A DNA stretch of 64,000 bases from Desmodus rotundus (GCF_022682495.2 NC_071390.1:153116583-153180582), one strand, 5' to 3'; positions 33,843 through 46,699 are shown, counted from the stretch's first letter. Notes: generated by a model from the letters alone, not told the origin. Numbers and translations are program-made.

Positions 33843-34855
33843 AACCACTGGGTTCTGTTGTTCTGGGTTCCAGTGCTTGCCGCCGATAAGAACTGTGATC
33901 CCCAATACCAGAGTCATATGAAAAGGAAAGGAAATTATTTATCCAAAAGTTATACAGGTTTAGAAGAATGGCAGAATTCTGCCATTAAATCTCACTCGCT
34001 TTAGAAACAAAAAAAAAACACCCACAATCACACAGTCTTGCCCCATCTTGCCAAACCAGGCCAGTCAGAGGTACTATCAGGAAAATAAGAGAAGTCAGCA
34101 GCTTAGCTGGGTGGATTCCCATCTGTATCCTGGTTTCCTCCAGTCATCTGTGCTTAGATAGCTAGGCTCCTGCTTTTAATCCCAAACTGTATCCTCGTGG
34201 TAGGTGGGGGAATCCTTCTGCATCCTTTCAAACTGTGTGGCCAAGACCTTTGCATTGCTGCTACATGGTCAAGAGACTTGTTCCCTAGCTGCATGGTGAA
34301 GCGAGTGCATGAGAGAGAGAACCTCTCATGGCTCTCCTACTCTCCTTCCCTCATGAACCAGAGCTCCAGCATGGCTGAGAGAGAGAGCGTGGCTAAGAGA
34401 GAGAGTTCCCTATCCACCCCCAAACTGCATGGTTCAGCTCCAGCATGGCTGCCATGCCTGGGTTTTAAATACAGCCATGAGTCTCCCTGTGTAACCCCAT
34501 CTGTGACTCCTCCCACCCTGGGTTACACCTGCCAGCAGTCTGGTTTCTTCTTCCTTTCTCGGTTGCCATTGTTTGTCTGGGCAAATGTGGCCCCTTGATG
34601 CAGAAGCAACCTCAAAGTCGCTTTGCAAGTGCTACAAGCCCCTCCAGCTACATAGCATTATGGGTTAGAGTCACGCCCATCTCCTTGGTTCTGAGAGGCA
34701 CAGCTTTTAACATTACTAAAACACTGGCTAAGTTCTTCAGATATGCAAAATTAGTCTCAATGGCTCTGGTCGCTTCCTTCATCCCCCAAGAGATAGCTAT
34801 GTAGATTTTCTCCATTTTGGGGGAACTCTAGCTCAGCATCCCATTGCAAAACCAT
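33843..34855. repeat. Probable endogenous retroviral LTR-like block
   Basis: A GC-richer block of about 1 kb that shares several ordered blocks with 48740-49800: AATTATTTATCCAAAAGTTATACAG, AACACCCACAATCACACAGTC, CATGGCTGCCATGCCTGGGTTTTAAAT, TAACACCTGCCAGCAGTCTGG-like text, GGCAAATGTGGCCC and GTCACGCCCATCTCCTTGG. Two diverged copies in the same relative orientation imply a dispersed repeat; length and composition suggest an LTR. In the reverse orientation a TATA-like TATTTAAAA and an AATAAA-like site occur in the right order. Boundaries and family are uncertain. A 133-codon plus frame (34197-34598) falls inside and has no recognised domain. Confidence 0.55.
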
Positions 34856-35399
34856 TAATTGTCAAGAACCTTATTATAACACATCATCATTTATTAGTAT
34901 GAGTCATAACTCTTACTTCACATACACATCTTTAAAGAGGGAAGCTTTTCTAAGGTGCTTTGATTAAAAAAAATAGTTCATTTCCTAAAGGGAACATTTT
35001 GTTTTAGAAATGTTCTATAGTTTGCGCTCAAGTCAACTATGCATTTATTAACTTTCACACAAGATAATTGCATCCAGGGAAGAAACGGTTAAAGAGACCC
35101 ATTACAGATCACTTTTCCCTGGTTGATCCACCTAGAAGAAAGTAGAATCCAATATTACCTCACACAGGGAAACTTACCCAGTGAATGGGAGAAAGCAGTA
35201 TGGAAGTCTAATTCTGAAGTAAGCAGTGCTTCACAAGTGTGGTATCAAATGACAGACCAAGAGGTAGGCAAATACGGAGTATTTTTTTAAGTTTGTCATA
35301 CGACTAAGGAAATATCATCAAATTGATTTCAAAATTCAGATTCAACCAATTATTTGTTAATGGAGATTGCTGGTTGCTGACCAAAATTCATGTTCTAAT
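34856..35399. other. Unassigned DNA
   Basis: No recognised feature. Confidence 0.5.
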
Positions 35400-35740
35400 C
35401 TTCTTTCTGGTTATACTGGTAGATATTTGCCAAGCTGTCTTAACTAAAAAGCATGGCCGTGTGACTGAGTGCCAGCAAATGGAATGGGAACAAAAGTGAT
35501 TCATGCTACTCACAGACCTAAAAGAGAAATAATGCTTCTTATGTGTGTGCCTCCATGCTCGTTGGTCCTTTCGGTGGCCTGGAATTGAGACTATATTTTG
35601 CACGGGGTAGGTCAGTCTCACTGTTTACCCCCCAGTGCATTCAACTGGGTAAGAAATAAGTTGCTAATGTGTTTAATTCATACCATATTTTGGAGTGTTT
35701 GGTTATAACCAATAGGCTACCCTAACTAACATAAATGTTT
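35400..35740 (+). repeat. Ancient interspersed repeat, unassigned
   Basis: GCCAGCAAATGGAATGGGAA, TAAGAAATAAGTTGCTAATG and TTTTGGAGTGTTTGGTTAT resemble the order seen at 45790-46120, suggesting a shared family. Confidence 0.45.
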
Positions 35741-36181
35741 ATTATAATAATTGGACAGAATGCTATCCTGATTCAATACTGAAAAGAGGGAATCTGTATA
35801 ATTTAGGTAAACATTTATTAAAAATAAGAAAAAAAAACAAAAAAATGAAACCAACTCATGCTGGTTACATGAAGCTATGGAAGGGTATTTATTTGATTTT
35901 ATTTTTTATCCTATGGAAGTCAGTCTTTAGCATTGTGACTTTGCCCTTCCATTTAGAGGCCCTCAGTCATGCTTATTGTTACTGGACTTTGTTGGCTATA
36001 TGAATATAAGCATGAATTAAAGGGGGATAATTAAAGACTAATACGTTAAAAGCCAGTATGAATTCAAGTAACAAACAGTAGCAACAAAAGAAATAAGGTG
36101 AATACACAGCCACAAGAAAAATGAATTTGAACCAAACAGTTATTTCTTAGGCAAATTACAAAGGCACTGACAATGCCTCTG
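35741..36181. other. Unassigned AT-rich DNA
   Basis: No recognised feature. Confidence 0.5.
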
Positions 36182-36211
36182 ATACGCGTGTGTGCATGCA
36201 CACGTGCATGT
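36182..36211. repeat. 30-bp alternating purine-pyrimidine tract with palindrome
   Basis: Every base alternates purine and pyrimidine for 30 bases, with CGCG and several GC/CA steps. It contains the perfect 14-bp palindrome GTGTGCATGCACAC at 36190-36203. Such sequences can adopt Z-DNA or cruciform structure under supercoiling; that is an inference. Confidence 0.8.
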
Positions 36212-37026
36212 CCATGTGAATGTATGGGTTACACATATATGCTCTGCCAAGGACTAGGAAGATGGAGATGGATAAAAAGACCTGGACCCCAGGTGAACAA
36301 ATTACAAGGATAGTTACGGGCTTATGTCTTCCCATCCACTGAAATACTTCGAGGTTACATGGAGACATGGAAGGATATCCTTCCGATATATTTTCTTAAA
36401 GTAACATGTATTAGAAGCAGAAAGGAGTGACAGTATATAAAACATCCTATTAACTATGAAAATCCACAAAGTGCCTGAGAATATGGGAGAAAGGAAAACA
36501 TTGTGTGAAGGTAAATGGAGAACCAAACAGGACAAAAAGAAGAATAAAACAAAAATTAACATCATTAACGTATTAGATTTGCAAGTTTTTAAAATCTGGG
36601 TTCAACCCATATATTTCCCATTTGCTCGCCACGTAACAGTGCACTTCACCAGTCTTAATTTTAGAATACCCATCTATGAAAAAAGAATAAGTATTCTTGA
36701 TGTATTTACCTTATGGAATTGTATAGCATATGGAATAAAAGATGTGAAATAACTTTGCAGCTGATAAAACAGTCTCACATACACATAAGCAGTTTTGGAA
36801 TTATATTATTTAATTAGTATTTTGAGTCTTTTTAGAAGGAGTCTGTTGATGATATTTTTTTTAACAGAGAGCTCAAAAGTAGCAAAAGGTTCAATAGGGA
36901 AGGTAGCTTTAGAAAGTCTCATTCATCTCATTCTGATTTTTTTTTAAATGAGGGGGGTATAAACTCTAATAAATACTCAAATTTCTTTGGGAACAACTTT
37001 ATCTCTTGGAGAGCAGAAAAAGTAAC
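36212..37026. other. Unassigned DNA
   Basis: No recognised feature. A 98-codon plus-strand frame at 36456-36752 shows no domain. Confidence 0.5.
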
Positions 37027-37027
37027 T

Positions 37028-37224
37028 GCCCTGACTGGTGTGTCTCCATTGGTTACTCATTGTCCCGAAAAGTGAAAGGTCACCGGTTCAACTCCAGGGG
37101 CACAAGCCTGGGTTGTGGGTTCTGTTCCCTGTGGGTCACATAAAAGAAGCAAGTACTGATGTTTCTCTCCCTCTCTTTCTCCCTCCCTTCTCCTTTCTAA
37201 AAATGAATAAATAAAATCTTTTTT
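37028..37224 (+). mobile_element. VES SINE, sense
   Basis: Starts GCCCTGACTGGTGTGTCTCC, has the box B-like GGTTCAACTCC and the GCCTGGGTTGTGGGTTCTG block, then TGATGTTTCTCTCCCTCTCT, and ends AATAAATAAAATC plus T/A-rich tail. A short direct repeat (AAAAGTAA) occurs on both sides. Confidence 0.9.
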
Positions 37225-39173
37225 AAAAGTAAGTAACACATGTTTAATTTTGGCCAATAAACAAGAACATTGTTATATCAAAGCACTGGGAACATGAAAA
37301 AATGTGTCCAAGTTATGTGAAAATAATGACAGTTTTTTCTTTAAAAAGTTTAAAGAAAAGAAGAAAGGAGACTCAGTTACCACAAAGTATCACGAAGGAA
37401 GCAAACAGCCCAGAATGAGCTGCAATTTGAGCAAAGTGCTAAATACAAAAAAGTAGAGAATTTTTATCTGTAATAAGAAAGGTTGGACAGGATCCTAGCT
37501 AGGTAAGGATATCATGATGTTAACATATGAAAACAAGAAGTTAGATGCATGCTGTGGTCTTATATGAACTGCATCATCTCTAGTAAGTAGAAATGGGTTG
37601 AAAGTCAGATTCTCTTAACTCCACTTAGCATATTTGGAACCACTAGAAAAAATTACTTCTATGCAGATATAGGTAAAAGGAAAGGTGGAACATGCTAGAA
37701 ATTTGTAATTGAAAATCTGATGCTTTGGCTCAGGAGGTATTAAAACCTCCGTTCCTAGAAGTGCCCAAGTAAAGGTTGTGTTTATAGTCTTATTGTTAAT
37801 TTTATTCAATATAACTGAGTGGAAGCTTGAGTTGGAGTTTATCTAAATTCCCTGCCAATACTAAGATTATGCAGTTCTGGTTGAGATTAAGGTCAGTTTA
37901 TTCTAGAGTAGTTTTGCCAGATTTATCAAGGAAAAATACAGGATACCTGATTAAATCGGAATGTTAGATAAGCAATGAATAATTTTTTAGTATAAATGTA
38001 TCCAAAATATTTTATCTGGCAGCGATTTTCTAGAGGGCAACATGACATTTTTTCGATAACTCTCTGGCTTGATTTGCACTTTTTCTTAAGGATGTAAGGA
38101 ATAGTGAATGAAGAAATTACCAGCAGAGCCCAATCTCCTCAGAGACCTGACTTCAGTGGCGTTGTCAAGATTATTAAGTGCTAGAATCCATAGAATCACA
38201 AGACTGAAAGAAACCCCTCTGTGACATCTGGGCAATTTCTTCATTTTAGGAGCGAAACGGACTATTTACCTTTTCTCTAAGATGGAACATAATGAAATAG
38301 AAAGTTATTTGTCGCACAAAAGAAGTTTATGGAATCTTCTTTATTATAGGTCATTCAAAACCACTATACTATACCTATCCTATTGGTAGGATAAAAGTAA
38401 TCCTACCAATGCATGAAGGAGTGGAAGGTAGACTATTGCAGGTACCTTTTAATTCTGGAAACCTAATGTTTTGCCCTACCAGAACCACCCCTCCCCCAAG
38501 TATTGCATAATCCTTTCCCAAATTTATAAGACTAAGTTCTTCAGCTCATCAGTCCCTGATGTTCCAGTAATTTCACTACAGATAGTTGTGGGGATAATTT
38601 AAGCAAGCCCCATAGTCCTCCAATTTCCTTTTCCACAATTTCTCTACAAAATAACTCAAGCATGAGGCACTTTGCAAATGTGACAGCCTAGTTTTCAGCC
38701 TCTCCTGTGGTTAGAAACTGTTGTGGCTAGCCTTTGGAGAACTGACTCAAAGTAGGAATCTCTCAAATAGATCGTTTCTTGAGTAACTTACATGAAATGA
38801 CAATAATGGAGTTGGTGATTACCTGACTGATAATTAATTAGAGTTTTGTGCCCAAAAAGACCATGGATGAAAACCTGGAAAACTCTCTAGTATGCATGAT
38901 TTTCTCAACATCAGCACTTTTGTAAAACCGGTGTTCATTTGACATTTTATGAAAGAAGCCATAAAAACTAGCTAAATAAACATGTTCTTGTCATAATGAA
39001 GGACACCTTTCCAAGAAATGTCCTGCATATTCAGCCTAAGTTTCTTGTCTAGTCCTGTATATCTCCTTCAGACTAGTAGACCTGCTTCATGGAACATGCA
39101 GACTAAACAACTTACTATAACCCCAACAATTGTTTGGGCTCCTGGGGTGCTGCTCCTCACCTAAGCACTGGCC
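37225..39173. other. Unassigned DNA
   Basis: About 1.9 kb with no repeat or gene I can support. Confidence 0.5.
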
Positions 39174-39181
39174 CTTTAGAC
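39174..39181. repeat. 8-bp target-site duplication of hAT element (left)
   Basis: CTTTAGAC, matched by CTTTAGGC at 39373-39380 (7 of 8). Eight bases is the characteristic hAT length. Confidence 0.9.
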
Positions 39182-39372
39182 CAGGGGTGTCAAGCTCATT
39201 TTCACTGGGGGCCACATAAGCCTCATGGTTGCCTTCAAAGGGCCAAAATAACTTTAGGACTGTACAGATGTAACTACTCCTTAATTTTTAAGGAGTTGAA
39301 ATTACATTCGGCCCTTTGAAGGCAACCGTGAGGCTGATGTGGCCCCCGGTGAAAATGAGTTTGACACCCCTG
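39182..39372. mobile_element. Foldback hAT MITE (non-autonomous)
   Basis: 191-bp element starting CAGGGGTGTCAAGCTCATTT and ending with its inverse. The terminal inverted repeats extend about 66 bases with a handful of differences, mostly C/T or A/G transitions (left CACTGGGGG against CACCGGGGG on the right arm). An inner inverted pair (ACTCCTTAA and TTAAGGAGT) extends the fold. The central unique part is only about 25 bases. No frame, so mobilisation would need a transposase in trans. Confidence 0.92.
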
Positions 39373-39380
39373 CTTTAGGC

Positions 39381-42230
39381 TGACACTGACATACCACACC
39401 TGCCTGGTTTATTCTAGTCACAAAATGGAAACCACCTCAGACTGAACTTTCTTTACAGAGGTTCCTTCGCAGATGGTTGTTGGCTATTAAAAGGTTTCCA
39501 GGAAAGTGCAGTCTATACTCTGTTGACATTGGGCCTGGAGCTCACTTTTCTGAGTGTAACTATATCTGCTGTAAGCTCTAATGACCTATGCTTACAAATC
39601 TTGCATTTAGAGCTTCCTGAGGCAAATTTCGTGTAAGTCCCTCGATCTTCCTGGCAAAGGTGCTTCTGTGTGTTAGTATTAGGTCCATAATTTGGGGCCT
39701 CGGTTGTTCCTCAGTCTGCTCACACTTACTCATTTTCAATCTTATCTGTCAGATGGAGTGGGGGAAATTAGAAAATTCACTAAACTAGATTTCCAAGGTG
39801 AATCTAACTCATTGATAAATGAGAGCAATGAATGTTAAAGAGAGCATTTACGATCTGGTTTGGGTGACTTCACTGCCAAATACTTCACTTGGGTTATGCA
39901 ATCCCGTTATACCAATGCCTAATGAATCATATTCTCCTTGGCTTCCTGGAATCTGAAATGGGAGTAATCGATTTTGAGAACATCTTGCAAAAATACCTGG
40001 TTCAAATAATAGAAGTAATTTACATTTAGTCTGGGTCAGTGTGGACCCCTTATTAGATTCTTGGTTAGCATCTGAAGGTCAAGGTCTTAGGTAATCTAGT
40101 TGACAACCTGGAATAATCTGAACAAAAGTATTTACCATCTTAAAGCATCCTTGATCTTTCAAGGACACAATAGGAATTCTTACTACAGAGGTGGAAACCT
40201 AATTCTGGAAATTAGTTAGGCATGTTTACTTCGATCTTTGTGCAAACTTAAATATTTCAGGAATTTAAGATGCTCTTTGGTTCTGTACACATTTGTACTA
40301 TATTATATTTCATCAGTATATAATAAAGGCAGAATTGAAAACAGCTGTTAATTATAATACCTTCTTTTTTCATAGTGCTTAGTAAAGAGTTGGGTGTAAC
40401 CAATAAGCTGGAACTTGAAGGCGGGAGGGCCAGCAGATAGAGAGGTCCCCTGTTCTTTCAGTGTCCTGTGGAAAGGAACACTTGAATAATAGTGCAGCTA
40501 TTTGCTCCATGGGTTTGGACTCCAGGAGAGGGATTCCAACACTTGTTGCTTTCTTTAAATGGAGCGAATGTGAAAGTGACGTTTTGTAGGAAGAAGTGGA
40601 CAGTTTGGGCTTAGGTGCTGTTACTTAGTTAGCATTAGAAAACCTGTTGTCCAGCACTTGGAGATCTTTGAGAGTCCCAGTCCCTTGGGGAGTTTAGTTT
40701 TGAAGAAAGAGAGTGCTTGGTCCTAGCTAACAAACTGAAAGGAATCCTGAGGAAGGTCCCAAGGCCGTTTCCTAGACAGTTCTATCCAATGTGAAGTAAA
40801 AGAGACAAATGGAAATTTGAAGGTTAGTCAAGAGTTACCCACAAATCTATTTAAAACCATCACCATTGTTCAAAATAACATTATTTTGTTAACATTAGAA
40901 TTATAAGATGTCGTGTATTTCCTGATACTATTTCTATTCAAAACCTGGATAATTAATTAGTACAAAATATTAAGACTTCAGACATTAGCTGAGGCTAATA
41001 CAAAGTTTACAATGGAATTCCACTCCCACTAAGGAAGTTCTGGAGGAAAAAAGAATCAGAAAACTGAGAATAGGCTAGAATTTGACTCATAGGCAAAAAG
41101 AATCAGGGGTTTTAACAGAGTATGGGGTTGATAAATGGTTCCAAATGATGGTCAGGTGTGTGTGCAGAGGTCACCAAGTAGTGTGTACCTCAGCAGAGCC
41201 CAGGAGATTGTTAATGTATTGTTTTCTTTTAAAAAGATTTGTCTCAGGAGTAGTAAGAGGCTTAGCTTGGAAGTACCCCGAGGATATAGGGAACTAGGGT
41301 AGGTTGGGATGACTCAGAGCATCTTTATCTGACACAGCTCATTCTTGAACTGCAGTAGTATTGACAATGAAAGAGGAACAAAAATAAGATAAACATAGCA
41401 ATGATAAAGTGATAAATTACCTATGCACATAAATTTGAGTTTTGAAAGTTAAGTGATCCAAATTATTGATAAAAGTATCATTTAAAACACTTCAAATGTT
41501 ATATGTATGAATAAAAGACTCAAGAGTCTGATTCTTCAGGAGCTATTTAGCTGTCCCCCTCCAAATGAAATAAAACCCGTACCTTTAGGGTACAAGCTAT
41601 GAATCATCTACAGAACCTATCCTTTAGGCTAGGGCTTAATAAATACTTGCCCAGTTAGTAGAATCACAAAGAACAGACCTAACACTGAGAAATTGCATAC
41701 CCTCTTCCTGCCTCAAATATCCCTGTTTCTTTATTGTAAACTCATGTTGTTGATTAGATGATAGATATAAAAATTATAGACACCATGTCTTTTCACATAA
41801 AGTTACTTCGATTTTAAGATGTCACTGTCAAAATCAGAATTGTCTTTTGCCATCCTTTTAAAGACAGACTTAAAAAAATCTTTTGATGAAAAATGTACAA
41901 TAATCTTATTTTCTTTAAAATTTCAGCAAGTGTCACCTGCATTGGATATGTTTACTAAACCTGAACTTTCAGAATGGTAGTAGGATACACTTTAATTGGA
42001 TCAATAGAAGTAATTCTCCAAAGAGTATACTCTGGCCAGTTTACAGACACCAATTCAGGATTTACAGAGAGAAAAAATAAAAGTCTGACAGTGATGTCTT
42101 CTCTTAATGCTTAGTAGAGAAAGACAGGAATGAAGAAGCTTTAGTGGTTCCTTTGGATGACAATTGATTTTTTCCCCCTTTGGTTGGGATAAACTTATAA
42201 TCCTACATCATTTTATGTACTTTTCTTCAG
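39381..42230. other. Unassigned DNA, little repeat content
   Basis: About 2.8 kb in which I identify no transposon or gene. It is one of the least repeat-rich stretches of the window. Confidence 0.5.
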
Positions 42231-42301
42231 TGTTCCAAGATCATAGCATTACAGTGAAATGCCCACCAGAGACAGCTCATTCTGCGATTTCTGTAGCAAT
42301 G
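42231..42301 (+). other. Candidate 71-bp internal exon (speculative)
   Basis: Preceded by TTTTCTTCAG and followed by ATG/GTAAGCAG, both good splice-site matches. One frame is open for 23 codons after two leftover bases. The peptide is not recognised. It starts in a phase that does not fit directly after the candidate at 8331-8386. Confidence 0.17.
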
Positions 42302-44529
42302 GTAAGCAGTGGTAGATTAATGAAATTGACAGATAATGCAGTGTAATTTGTTCATTCTGTAAACAATTTTAGCATTCTTTGAGAGTACACATTTTTAACT
42401 GATTTTTGTTTTGAGATTTTTTTTTTTGTAATAGTTGGTTTTAACCAGCACTAACATAACAAGTTGGAGAGGCACGATATCCATCTGTTACATTCTATGA
42501 TTCAGTAGTCTTGTTTAGTTGTTTGCTTTTGAACTTTTCTATATAGCTGGGTCTTATCCGGTAGAAGTGCAGGTAGACAATTGACTACTCAGAGGAGAAG
42601 CAAGCAACCAAAAGAATAGAAGTAAATGGCTTCAATAATCTGTACACTAGGTAACCAACCTCCTAATTTTTGAGCATTGATTGGATTTACAGGTCATGAA
42701 ATGGAGTCTTGTAAGGTTTTTCTGTATAAGCCTCAACTTAATTTTGCTTCCCAGTTTAAAAAAGAAAACACCTTGTGAAGTTTAGAATCCACATACTAAG
42801 AACACACCCCAGGGGTGACTTAGCTGAGTCAGCATGGTGCTTGTTAGATATGGTCGCCTCCACACCTAAGACCTAAGTCTCTCTACAGGTCTGAGGATAA
42901 AGAATTTTGTTCTATGGGTCATTCATGGGCTGACTTAGGTCAACACACTTCTTTGCTTTGCACTAAGATAGATAAATCATGTTTTCTGTGAATTTCTTAG
43001 TTTTCTACAGTATTTCATTAACCAGGAAAATATTAATTTAGTATTGGTTTTGCTTTAATTTTAATGCTTATTTTTTGTGACAGTTGTGTCATGACAGGTG
43101 GTGATTCCCCTGACTCAGTAGGTGTTCACCAGTAAGTGTTGACTACGTAGCCTTATCTGTACTGCCATCTAGAAGAGCTACTCACACACAGTATGTGGTT
43201 TCATGTTCTGTCCCCCAACCAGACTGTGAGGCAGGGACTGCGCCGTTCATTTCTGCATCACACAACCTGCTCTGTAGTTGGGGTGTGAATACATAGGACA
43301 CGATAATCACAGACTTAGGGAAAGCTTTTTGGCTTTAGTCACAGCCGAGTTTTGTTTTTGGATTTACCATATTCAAGCCATATAACCATGGGTACTCATT
43401 GAATCTAATCCAACTTATTAAATTCTTACTTGGGTAGGGTGAAGAATTACGTGTAGTGATGTAAGTAAATTTCTAATAACAGTCTGTGGCATATAAATTT
43501 TAAATGAATTGCAGATAGTAACATCTGTTATTCAGCTGTTGTTTCTGGGTTGTTATGTGAATGACTTCTAGGCTCTTCATGGTAAAAGTCATCCTTTTTG
43601 TCAAAAGAGTTATATCAATGAGTATACATATTTCCAGCATTTACAATCCAAGAGTAACATCTGATATGTGTTTTAATATATGCAATTATGAAAACTTAGT
43701 ACAATCAGAACACATACATGCTACCTTAAATATTATTTGAAAAGAATGGGAGTATAACAAATAAATAAACTAGGTAAAGGTGCTATTGAAATATTACAGT
43801 GAAAATTTAGTTCCATTGATTATTGGCTGAACTATCCGATGCTAAAAATACTAGCAAATATTTTAATGCTGATGGAACTAATTGATACATCAACTTATTC
43901 AATGGATCATCAGCTGATGTGATTAAATATGCAAGACATAAGTTATATTTAAAAATGTCTACTGATTCTATATGCTTCATTTAATGCATTAGCATAAAAA
44001 GCACATTTTTTAATTTGAGTGTAACAGTAGGAAACTGTTTAAGTAGGTCACTCATAATTGAACTTGATATACTGTGTTTGTTTATTTTTTTTGTTCTAGT
44101 CACCAGACATTTTGGTTGGGTAGTTATGACAAATAATGAAACTCAAGGTCTGCATGCCTTTACCTATAGTTGTGGTCTTAACAGGAGAAAATACTGATAC
44201 CATAGAGAATTCAGAAAATAACCTGATTTGCCAAATGCATGGCTATTGTGCACCAAGAAAGGAAAATTAATGAGAGTAAGAGACATTGTAAATCATTTTA
44301 GGAGAAATATAAACAGAAGTGATAGAGACAGGAAAGGTTCTAGAATTGTTCACGGATAGTCTTCAGAAAGAATCTGGAAGTAGTCAAAGTAAGTGTTAGA
44401 GAATTCGATTTTTAAATCACATCTCTCACACATGCCTTTCCCCCATTGGATACCCACTTTATCCACAAGGAAGTGTTCCTTGGGAGAGATCTTTTGCCCA
44501 CAAAATCAATGAATGACAATGGTGTCAAA
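42302..44529. other. Unassigned DNA
   Basis: No gene or sure repeat, apart from a possible L2 end at about 43195-43290. Confidence 0.5.
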
Positions 44530-44870
44530 ATTAGTAAGTGGTAACAATAATAATAGGTCACATTTATTGAGCACGCACTATATTCCAGGTACCATGTAAG
44601 TACTTTTCATGTTTATTTATTAGTTATGTGCCTCCTTAGTCTTGACTACTTAAACCCTAAAGACATAACATAAAAAAGAAGAAGAAAGGGTGGAAATCAG
44701 TGTCCTCATGGAGCTTATATTTTATTGGGGGAAGGTAGATAACATCATGTCATTTTAACCTTTTCAACTTTTGTTGGCTCCAGTATTATCTCCATCTACC
44801 ATTAAAGAAATTGAGACATGGAGAAGTGCAGTAATTTGCTTTCAGTCATATGGCTAGATAACACCCTACA
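44530..44870 (-). repeat. MIR SINE, antisense, interrupted
   Basis: Left part: AATAATAATAGGTCACATTTATTGAGCACGC; right part: TTATCTCCATCTACCATTAAAG, GAAATTGAGACATGGAGAAGTG and TTTCAGTCATATGGCTAGATA. These are the two ends of a reversed MIR. About 95 bases in between (44650-44745), containing a CTCATGGAGCTTATATTTTA block, belong to another old repeat. Confidence 0.65.
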
Positions 44871-44989
44871 ATATCTTGGTCTACCAAGCTATTCTGCTTT
44901 TCCTAGTATACTGCTTCTTAATTTCTTCAGAAAACTCAAGCTATCTGCCTGCTAGCATTTGTACCCACGTAGTATACCTTCACGATTAT

Positions 44990-46440
44990 AATACAGATGA
45001 ATTCTCTGTATACCACTCTGGGGAGAGCCCCCCTCCATTTGTACCTTGGATCCCTTTCTTCTTGTCTAGTCAAGGACCTTGTTCTAGCAATTTTCTCCAT
45101 TTATCTTCTGCATTAGTTTTTCTTCTCTACTGAGTCATTCCCAATCAGAGGACATACATGTTATTATCCCTTATTACTGAAATCAATCAGTCCATCTCTC
45201 TCTCCCCCCTTCCCTGCTTTTCTCTCCCCCTTCAGTTTCTGACCTGTTTATCTCCTCTTTGTTCAAAGTGAAATACTTCACGAGCTAGCTATACTGACTT
45301 TATCTAATTGTACTTCAATTTTTTTTCTTAAAACCATTGTATTTAGACTACTTTTCCCCTTTTCTCCACTGAAATTTCCTTGTCTACGTCGAAGGGATTC
45401 CATATTGCTAAACCCATCAGTCATTTGTTCCTATTAACTTATTAATAGTTTACACAAATAACAACACTTTTCTCCTTGAATTCTTTCTATATTTACCTTC
45501 CAGTTGACCCCATTATTCTTTTTTATTTTACCAATAGGTTCCTCTCAACCCCCTTCATCAGTGTTTCCTCATCTAGTCACTCTTCTAATGACAGAATAAT
45601 GCAGAGCCCAGTGCTTGATAATGTCTGTTTTGCTATATTCACCTATTTAGTGATTTCATCTAGTTTTGGGTTTTAAATACTTTTTATACAATATCTGATA
45701 GATTACATCATTGTACTCAGTCATTCATCCCCTGTGTCCCTGTAACAAGACTGCATTCTTTTCTCCTGCAGTGTGACTAGCACTGAACATTGTCTCCCTG
45801 TAGGTGGAGTATATGTCCTTTCTCTGGCTTGATAATGTGATTGACTGGGTTAGGCCAAAGAAATGTGAATGGAAGCAACAATAGGCGAGTTTTAAGCAGA
45901 AACATTTTGTGTAAACAATTTGCACTCTTGTGTTTTTCATAAAAAATAAGATTAGTATATCCTTCTGCCAGGATGCTGAAGGAGAAAACAGAAACAGAAG
46001 TGCAGCATGAAGCCCATAAAGCTATCAAGAAGTAATGTGAGTGAGAAATAAATATTTGTTGTTTTAACCCAATGAGGTTTGGGGCACAGGGTTGTCACTG
46101 TAGCAGAGCTCCCTAATTCCTATCTTTAGCTGAAACTTTCTTTTCTCCCCACCTACACATTCAAACATTTACTCAGCATTTTTTAATAGGATGACTAATA
46201 GACGTCTCAAACTTAACATATCCAAAAACAAATTCCTGCCCTTTCCTCAGCATTTTCCCAGCCCCTCTCCCATGGATACCACCCTTTCACTTGTTCAGGC
46301 TGAAACATGAGCTTATCCTTGATTCTTCTCTTTATCATCACCCCCACCTTCCAATCAAGAAACACTGTTAGCTCTACTTTGAAAGTGTATTCATAATCCT
46401 GCCACTTCTTAACTATCCTAGTCTAAACCACAATTATTTA
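44990..46440 (+). mobile_element. L2 ORF2 relic, interrupted
   Basis: The codon pattern follows the L2 (CR1-clade) reverse transcriptase: TCCATTTATCTTCTGCATTAG and CTACTGAGTCATTCCCAATC fit the segment that encodes the family's STGxFPxxWKxA-type motif, and 46190-46440 (AGACGTCTCAAACTTAACATATCC, ATCCTTGATTCTTCTC) fits the region after the catalytic core. The same 46190-46440 block is found at 6440-6670. Frameshifts and stops are numerous. Another old repeat (45750-46130) splits the copy. Confidence 0.6.
45750..46130 (+). repeat. Ancient interspersed repeat nested in L2, unassigned
   Basis: AAAGAAATGTGAATGGAAGC, GAGTGAGAAATAAATATTTG and TTTAACCCAATGAGGTTTGG follow the same order as the repeats at 19136-19350 and 35400-35740. 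Because the L2 text continues on both sides, this element inserted later than the L2. Confidence 0.5.
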
Positions 46441-46699
46441 TTTCCTGGGTTTAAAAGAACCCCCTTCGTTCTATCTTTATTCCTCAACTTTTCACAGAGC
46501 AGTATAGTGTGAGATTGTCATTCTTTTGCCCTTACTATTCATTAGCTCCGCATCTCATTCAGAAGTAGACAAAAATCTTTAAAATGACAAAGACACTAAT
46601 TTGAATTAAAGGGGCCAGAGATGGGATGAAATGAAGGAAAACTGTCAGGCTCCTTGGATTTGACAGGATGATATGATTAAGTTATTCTCCTGCTAAGGG

